Origin: Pelomonas lactea
GTDB lineage: Bacteria; Pseudomonadota; Gammaproteobacteria; Burkholderiales; Burkholderiaceae_C
Direction: 5' to 3'
Length of the DNA: 64,000 nt
Assembly (NCBI RefSeq): GCF_043555885.1
Contig: NZ_JBIGHX010000001.1
Location: 62,001-126,000, forward strand
This document shows positions 59,351 through 64,000 of this stretch, piece by piece. The position numbers were made by a program, and so were the translations under genes. Under the pieces are notes generated by a model. The model was given only the letters and a program-made list of their open reading frames with translations. It was not told the origin of the DNA and made no database searches. Numbering within the stretch: position 1 is the stretch's first letter; every line of letters begins with the position of its first letter.

Positions 59351-59983
59351 ATGCTGCAAGCTCTCTACACCGACATCTCCGATCAACACCCGGCCATCCA
59401 GGCCCGGGCCCATGTCGTGCTGGGCGCCTTACCCCAGCCGCTGCTGGTACTGCTGCGCGACCGCCGCCTGCTGTTCGCCAACACCAGCGCCGAGCGCCTG
59501 CTGGCCGAACAGCTGGGCCAGGTCCGCGCCGACCACCTGATGAGCCTGGGCCAGCTCGGCGCCGCCCAGCTCGGCGAGGTGCTGACCCAGGCCGTGCAGG
59601 GCACGTCGTCCCGCACAGGCCTGTGGTTCACCCCCAGCCTCGCTACCGGCTGGCTGCATGCGGCGCCGCTGGCGCCGGCCATCGCGCAGGCCTGCGACTG
59701 GCCGCTGCAAAGCGTGCTGCTGGCCGTGCACCTGGACCAGCCCGCGCTCACGCAGGCGGCGCGCATTGATGCGCTGACCCGCCAGTGCCGCCTCAGCCAG
59801 GCCGAACGCCATGTGCTGCTGCTGTTGGCCGACGGCGAACCCGTGGACGCGACGTCGCGCCACCTGGGGCTGTGCGTCAGCACCGTGCGCAGCCATGTGC
59901 GCAGTCTGCTGGGCAAGACGCAGGCACCCAACCTGATGCAGTTGCTGCGCTGGACCGGCAGCGCAGCCCCGCTGCCGCACTGA
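59351..59983 (+). CDS. PAS-like / LuxR-type transcriptional regulator (second of tandem pair)
   Basis: About 210 residues, same layout as the preceding gene: PAS-like region (VVLGALPQPLLVLLRDRRLLFANTSAERLL) and LuxR HTH (LSQAERHVLLLLADGEPVDATSRHLGLCVSTVRSHVRSLLGK). The two proteins align through both domains, indicating an old tandem duplication with strong divergence. The ATG at 59351 gives MLQALYTDISDQH; an upstream in-frame ATG at 59309 is possible, and neither has a strong ribosome binding site. Confidence 0.82.
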   Translation: MLQALYTDISDQHPAIQARAHVVLGALPQPLLVLLRDRRLLFANTSAERLLAEQLGQVRADHLMSLGQLGAAQLGEVLTQAVQGTSSRTGLWFTPSLATGWLHAAPLAPAIAQACDWPLQSVLLAVHLDQPALTQAARIDALTRQCRLSQAERHVLLLLADGEPVDATSRHLGLCVSTVRSHVRSLLGKTQAPNLMQLLRWTGSAAPLPH

Positions 59984-59989
59984 AGCCGT

Positions 59990-60790
59990 CTACCGGCCGC
60001 CGGCACCGGGCGGCCCACCGCGCAGCGCCGCGATCTCGCGCCGCAGCGCACCGACCTCGGCATGCAGTTCACGCAGGATGTCGTGCTCCACGCGCCGCTC
60101 GGTGGTTTCGACGCGCGTCTCGACCCACATGGCCGCGATGGCCGCCGTGACCAGCGACAGCACCGCGTAGCCCAGCAGCACGACGAAGACAGAGAAGATC
60201 TTGGCCGCCGGTGTGCTGGGCACGATGTCACCGTAGCCCACCGTGGCCGCGGTCGTGAACGCCAGCCACAGCCCGTCGCCCAGCGTCAGGACGCGTGGTT
60301 CCAGCGCCCAGAACCCGACGCCGCAGAAACACAGCACGGCAAACGCCAGCAACAGCAGATAGACCAGGCCGCCCCGTGTCAGCCATGGGCGCAGCATCCA
60401 GGCCATGCGCACCACGCTGAGCAATGCAACAGCCAGACGCACCGCCAGGCTCAGCGGAGACGCCACGCTGGCCGGCAGCAGTGCCGAGAGCACGAAGCCG
60501 CCGATCAGCGCCAGGTCCAGCGCATTGCGTCGCAGGTGCTGGCGCGGATGGTCCAGCAGGCGGCACACCCGCCACAACGCCAACCCCAGCAGGCCGGCGG
60601 CCAGCAGGTAGATCGCCGTGGCCAGCGGCGTCGGCAACTGCTCCAGCAGCTCGATGTAGAAGGCCGGGATGGTGCACAGCAGCGCCGCCAGCACGGGCCA
60701 ACGCCAGCGCTGCATCTCGCGGCTGGCGCCCGCGCTGGCCCCCGGGGGGCGCGACAACCCCCAGGCACGGGAGGGGGCTGGCCTGGTCAT
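59990..60790 (-). CDS. Voltage-gated-like potassium channel, single subunit
   Basis: 266 residues. Several helices (about 30-160) lead to the pore: LWLAFTTAATVGYGDIVPS with the K+ selectivity filter TVGYGD, then a final helix (FSVFVVLLGYAVLSLVTAAIAAMWV) and a cytoplasmic coiled tail (TTERRVEHDILRELHAEVGALRREIAALRG). The tail probably sets tetramer assembly. The start is uncertain: ATG 60790 gives a Pro/Gly-rich 25-residue leader, ATG 60715 starts at MQRWRWPVL. Convergent with the LuxR-type gene. Confidence 0.9.
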   Translation of the reverse strand: MTRPAPSRAWGLSRPPGASAGASREMQRWRWPVLAALLCTIPAFYIELLEQLPTPLATAIYLLAAGLLGLALWRVCRLLDHPRQHLRRNALDLALIGGFVLSALLPASVASPLSLAVRLAVALLSVVRMAWMLRPWLTRGGLVYLLLLAFAVLCFCGVGFWALEPRVLTLGDGLWLAFTTAATVGYGDIVPSTPAAKIFSVFVVLLGYAVLSLVTAAIAAMWVETRVETTERRVEHDILRELHAEVGALRREIAALRGGPPGAGGR

Positions 60791-60834
60791 GCGCCCAGCC
60801 TAGCGCCGGCCGCCGTGCGACGGCTTGCGCCAGC

Positions 60835-62148
60835 TCAAAGGATGAAGCGCGACAAGTCCTCGTTGGCCGCCAGCGCGCCCAGCTTGGCCTCCACGGCGGC
60901 CGCGTCCAGCGACAGCGTCTGGCCCGAGCGGTTGGGAGCGTCGAAGCTGATCTCGTCCAGCAGCCGCTCCATGACCGTGGCGAGGCGCCGCGCGCCGATG
61001 TTCTCGGTGCGCTCATTCACCTCGAACGCGATCTGTGCGATGCGGCGGATGGCGTCGTCCTGCAGGTCCAGCGCGACGCCCTCGGTGGCCAGCAATGCCT
61101 GGTACTGCTTGACCAGGCTGGCATGCGTGCTCTTCAGGATGGCCTCGAAATCGGCCACCGACAGCGAGTCCAGCTCCACCCGGATGGGCAGCCGGCCCTG
61201 CAGCTCGGGAATCAAGTCGCTGGGCTTGCTGAGGTGGAAGGCGCCGCTGGCGATGAAGAGGATGTGGTCGGTCTTCACGAGGCCATACTTGGTCGAGACG
61301 GTCGTGCCCTCAACCAGCGGCAGCAGGTCGCGCTGCACGCCCTGGCGCGACACCTCCGCGCCGCCATGCTCCTGACGCGACGCCACCTTGTCGATCTCGT
61401 CGATGAAGACGATGCCCATTTCCTGCGCGTTGGCGAGCGCGGTCGAGCGGATCTCCTCCTCGTTGACGAGCTTGGCGGCTTCCTCGTCCACCAGCAGCTT
61501 CATCGCCTCGCCGATCTTCAGCTTGCGTGTCTTCTTCTGGCCGGCGCCGAACTGGCTGAACATGCCCTTGAGCTGCTCGGCCATGTCCTCCATGCCGGGC
61601 TGGTTGCCGAACGGCGTCAGCACCTCCAGGCTGGGCTTGGGCGCCAGCAGGTCCAGCTCGATGTCCTTGTCGTCGAGCTGGCCCTCACGCAGCTTCTTGC
61701 GGAAGGACTGGCGCGTCGCGTTGTCGGCGTCGGAGCCGGGCAGCAGCACGTCGAGGATGCGCTCCTCGGCGGCGTCCTCGGCGCGCGTCTGGCAGCGGCG
61801 CATGGCCACCTCGCGCTCCTGCTTGACGGCCACCTCGACGAGATCGCGGATGATGGAGTCCACGTCCTTGCCGACATAGCCCACCTCGGTGAACTTGGTC
61901 GCCTCCACCTTGATGAAGGGCGCGCCGGCCAGCCGGGCGAGGCGGCGGGCGATTTCGGTCTTGCCGACACCGGTCGGCCCGATCATCAGGATGTTCTTGG
62001 GCGTGATCTCTCCACGCAGCTTGTCGTCCACCTGCTGGCGGCGCCAGCGGTTGCGCATCGCGATGGCGACGGCGCGCTTGGCGGCGTTCTGGCCGACGAT
62101 GTGGCGGTCCAGCTCGGAGACGATTTCCTGAGGCGTCATGCTGCTCAT
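60835..62148 (-). CDS. hslU: ATP-dependent protease ATPase subunit HslU
   Basis: 437 residues, normal family length. AAA+ motifs: Walker A GPTGVGKTE, TEVGYVGKDVDSI (pore loop GYVG), Walker B IVFIDEIDKVA, and the sensor-2 region GARRLATVMERLLDEISF. The C-terminal NEDLSRFIL tail docks into HslV. It unfolds substrates and feeds them to HslV. It lies 3' of hslV on the same strand, with a shortened repeat element in the 82-bp gap. Confidence 0.98.
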   Translation of the reverse strand: MSSMTPQEIVSELDRHIVGQNAAKRAVAIAMRNRWRRQQVDDKLRGEITPKNILMIGPTGVGKTEIARRLARLAGAPFIKVEATKFTEVGYVGKDVDSIIRDLVEVAVKQEREVAMRRCQTRAEDAAEERILDVLLPGSDADNATRQSFRKKLREGQLDDKDIELDLLAPKPSLEVLTPFGNQPGMEDMAEQLKGMFSQFGAGQKKTRKLKIGEAMKLLVDEEAAKLVNEEEIRSTALANAQEMGIVFIDEIDKVASRQEHGGAEVSRQGVQRDLLPLVEGTTVSTKYGLVKTDHILFIASGAFHLSKPSDLIPELQGRLPIRVELDSLSVADFEAILKSTHASLVKQYQALLATEGVALDLQDDAIRRIAQIAFEVNERTENIGARRLATVMERLLDEISFDAPNRSGQTLSLDAAAVEAKLGALAANEDLSRFIL

Positions 62149-62175
62149 TGGAGCCCCTCGTTCGATGAGACCTTC

Positions 62176-62225
62176 GACCGATCCCCCAGCGGGAGGGTCA
62201 CCTGCTTGGGGCGGGCCGGCGCTGC
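62176..62225 (+). repeat. Shortened intergenic repeat element, copy C
   Basis: Between hslV and hslU. Resembles the outer blocks of the 138-bp elements (GATCCCCCAGCGGGAGGGTC in place of GGTCCCCCGAGGGGACGG, then GCTTGGGGCGGGCCGGCGCT) with the middle missing. Relationship judged by eye. Confidence 0.4.
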
Positions 62226-62230
62226 GTGAC

Positions 62231-62800
62231 TCATTCGAGCACCTCGAGGGTGTGGTTCTGGTTGGTGTAGATGCAGATCTCGCCGGCGATCTCCAGCGAC
62301 TTCTTGACGATGTCGGCGGCGCTCAACTCGGTGTTGGCCAGCAACGCCTTGGCAGCGGCCTGCGCAAAGGCGCCGCCCGATCCGATGGCGACGATGCCCT
62401 GCTCGGGCTCCAGCACGTCGCCGTTGCCGGTGATGATCAGCGAAGCGGTCTTGTCGGCCACGGCCAGCATGGCCTCCAGGCGGCGCAGCACGCGGTCGGT
62501 ACGCCAGTCGCGCGTCAGCTCGACGGCAGCCCGAACGAGGTGGCCCTGGTGCTTCTCCAGCTTGGCCTCGAAGCGCTCGAACAGCGTGAACGCATCGGCC
62601 GTGGCGCCGGCGAAACCGGCCAGCACCTGGTCCCGGTAGAGCTTGCGCACCTTGCGCGCGCTGGCCTTGACGACGGTGTTGCCCAGCGTCACCTGGCCGT
62701 CGCCGCCGATGGCAACCTGCCAGCCGGTCGGCGTCTGGCGGCGCACCGAGACGATGGTGGTGCCGTGGTAGACGGCAGCAGAGGAGGAATCAGAAGACAT
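62231..62800 (-). CDS. hslV: ATP-dependent protease peptidase subunit HslV
   Basis: 189 residues of the proteasome-like HslV family. The catalytic Thr follows HG in HG|TTIVSVRR, so a propeptide of 13 residues is removed; betaproteobacterial HslV proteins commonly carry a short propeptide ending HG. Other blocks: VAIGGDGQVTLGNTVVK, VLAGFAGATADAFTLFERFE, and GIVAIGSGGAFAQAAAKAL. Upstream of hslU in one operon. No sigma-32 promoter was identified with confidence. Confidence 0.97.
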   Translation of the reverse strand: MSSDSSSAAVYHGTTIVSVRRQTPTGWQVAIGGDGQVTLGNTVVKASARKVRKLYRDQVLAGFAGATADAFTLFERFEAKLEKHQGHLVRAAVELTRDWRTDRVLRRLEAMLAVADKTASLIITGNGDVLEPEQGIVAIGSGGAFAQAAAKALLANTELSAADIVKKSLEIAGEICIYTNQNHTLEVLE

Positions 62801-62843
62801 AGGCCGTTCCAGATGAGGTTCGGCCCGAGTTTCGCAAGACCGG

Positions 62844-64000
62844 TCAGTTGATTCTGACTTTCACCTTGGCGTGCTCATTGATGCCCATCGCACCGAAGAA
62901 CAACGCGACCAGCCGATGGGCGTCGTTAAAGACCACCGTGCGGTTCTCGCTGCGGCGCTGCAGCACCCAGTTCAGCAGATCACCGGCAGCCATGAAGTCC
63001 AGGCGGATCAGCTTGGTGCAGGAAATGTTGACAAGCGTCGCCTCGCCCACCTCGCCACCCATGACGCGCAGCGTCTCCGAGATGTCGCCGCTGAGCTGGC
63101 CCAGCAGCTCCAGCTGCGCCGCCACGTTGGCCGGCTCGTGCACGCTGGTATCGAGGAACGAAGACTGCGCCTCGGCCTGCATGGTGCTGGTGGCCGGGCT
63201 GTTCGTCGAAGAGCCCTCACCGCCGATGCGCACGCGGCACTTGGCACGCTCCCAGGACGGCGGCGAGACCTCGTAGGTCACGCAGTAGTCGATGGCGGCC
63301 TCATCGAACTGGTCCGGCCGGTTGGCCAGGCGCAGCGCCTCCAGGCGCAGCATCCACTGCGCGGGGTCGGTGTCGCGCTCGCCGACGGGGGCCAGTTCCT
63401 TGAGCTGGTTCAGGAAGTGATCGCCGCCCATCCAGCGCTGGTCGACCTGCTGCTGGGCCCAGTGGCGGAACAGCTGGCGCAGCTGGATGGCGGCCTCGAT
63501 CTCGATGTCGTCCAGCGGGCTCCAGTCGAACACCCACGGCATGGGCAACGTCTCGCTGCGCTTTTGCAGCAGCGCCACGTCCTCGGCCGTCAGCAACGAC
63601 GGCGCCGTCCAGCTGACCTGGCCCGCCTTGCCCATGGGCGTGCGGTTGGCCTGGCGGGTGGACTCGGCCACCAGCTTGGGCATGGAAAACCACTGTGGCG
63701 CCGACAGGCCGAACTGCTGCGCGTACTCGACGGCCAGCACCTCAAACTTGCCCTGGGCGCCAGTGGCCCGGTAGTGGTCGAACAACACCAGCCACGTCTC
63801 GCCGTGCAGGTTGCGGCTGCCGCCCGGGCGCACCAGCTCGGTCAGCGCGCGCTCGCTGCTGTCGTAGTCGGCGTTCGCGAAGGCGATGACGGCCTCGTCC
63901 AGCTCCGGGTCGTGCACGACCTCCTGCACCTCCAGCGGCGCACCACCAGGCTCGGCCAGCGTGAAGGACAGCGGCATGTCCAGCGGCGGCAGGTCGGGCA
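62844..64000 (-). CDS. STAS-domain protein, 5' end outside the window
   Basis: At least 377 residues, and the frame stays open to the window edge (PDLPPLD precedes the ATG at 63977), so the true start probably lies beyond 64000. The C-terminal 100 residues form a STAS-like domain (EATLVNISCTKLIRLDFMAAGDLLNWVLQRR...FGAMGINEHAKVKVR). The preceding part is helical and TPR-like (ALTELVRPGGSRNLHGETWLVLFDHYRATG). Function unknown; STAS domains act in anti-sigma or membrane-lipid systems. It lies 43 bp upstream of hslV on the same strand. Confidence 0.8.
   Translation of the reverse strand, partial: PDLPPLDMPLSFTLAEPGGAPLEVQEVVHDPELDEAVIAFANADYDSSERALTELVRPGGSRNLHGETWLVLFDHYRATGAQGKFEVLAVEYAQQFGLSAPQWFSMPKLVAESTRQANRTPMGKAGQVSWTAPSLLTAEDVALLQKRSETLPMPWVFDWSPLDDIEIEAAIQLRQLFRHWAQQQVDQRWMGGDHFLNQLKELAPVGERDTDPAQWMLRLEALRLANRPDQFDEAAIDYCVTYEVSPPSWERAKCRVRIGGEGSSTNSPATSTMQAEAQSSFLDTSVHEPANVAAQLELLGQLSGDISETLRVMGGEVGEATLVNISCTKLIRLDFMAAGDLLNWVLQRRSENRTVVFNDAHRLVALFFGAMGINEHAKVKVRIN

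Noticed and set aside
60721..60790. GC-rich CCCCCGGGGGG palindrome as another repeat copy or terminator
   Set aside because: It lacks the ordered blocks of the intergenic element and may be coding for the channel N-terminus; kept only as a start-site uncertainty.

Overview
The window is very GC-rich, densely packed DNA from a proteobacterium. The most likely source is a betaproteobacterium of the order Burkholderiales, near Roseateles, Rubrivivax or Leptothrix. Three things point there: the hslVU pair with a betaproteobacterial-type HslV propeptide, the DIGNTRLKWA-type CoaX, and a PEP-CTERM protein. The lineage is inferred from gene content and composition, not from any search. I see no rRNA, tRNA, CRISPR array, insertion sequence or prophage, so it reads as ordinary chromosome.

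Layout. 0-5.8 kb: a B12-dependent ribonucleotide reductase split by a homing-endonuclease intein, with a LexA-like box before its start; a DUF1134 exported protein; a small unknown; a PilZ protein with no standard start codon. 5.8-16 kb: two LytS/LytTR signalling modules, one carrying a histidine kinase paralogue that has lost its catalytic His. Between them lie a lipase-like hydrolase, a JmjC/cupin protein, a quinone reductase-like protein and a molybdopterin oxidoreductase. 16-26 kb: a c-di-GMP (GEMM-I) riboswitch in front of a sedolisin lipoprotein, an EnvZ/OmpR-type pair, two secreted hydrolases, a PEP-CTERM protein and a DctS/DctR-like pair divergent from an orphan DctP.

27-31 kb and 38.8-49 kb form a split nitrate assimilation regulon. 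The first part has a NasT-like ANTAR regulator and an NrtABC-type nitrate ABC importer. The second has an ANTAR protein with a nitrate-sensor-like domain, a NarK/NasA-type nitrate permease, a PP2C phosphatase/Ser-Thr kinase fusion, a NasC-like flavoprotein, a Tat-exported protein with two NarX P-box-like motifs, the NasA nitrate reductase, and a uroporphyrinogen-III methyltransferase for siroheme. Three sigma-54 -24/-12 elements, each with exactly 10 nt between GG and GC, precede nrtA, the permease and nasC. In the first two cases the predicted transcript opens with a hairpin whose hexaloop has the A1/G4 pattern bound by ANTAR proteins. This suggests sigma-54 initiation plus nitrate-responsive antitermination, as in Klebsiella nas. 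No nitrite reductase catalytic subunit lies in the window.

31-38.7 kb, between the two nas parts, holds an MBL hydrolase, a MocR regulator, a cupin, an SDR/AraC divergent pair, and an operon of a Tat-lipoprotein intradiol dioxygenase with its own two-component system. 49-51.5 kb: a chemoreceptor and coaX. 51.5-60 kb is an accessory-looking block: a CadC-type regulator with a decayed cyclase domain and TPRs, a vanadium-haloperoxidase/PAP2 protein with twelve NVSP-type tetrapeptide repeats, a 925-residue HEFGH metallopeptidase-like protein and two tandem PAS-like/LuxR regulators. 60-64 kb: a K+ channel, hslU, hslV and the 3' part of a STAS-domain protein that runs off the window.
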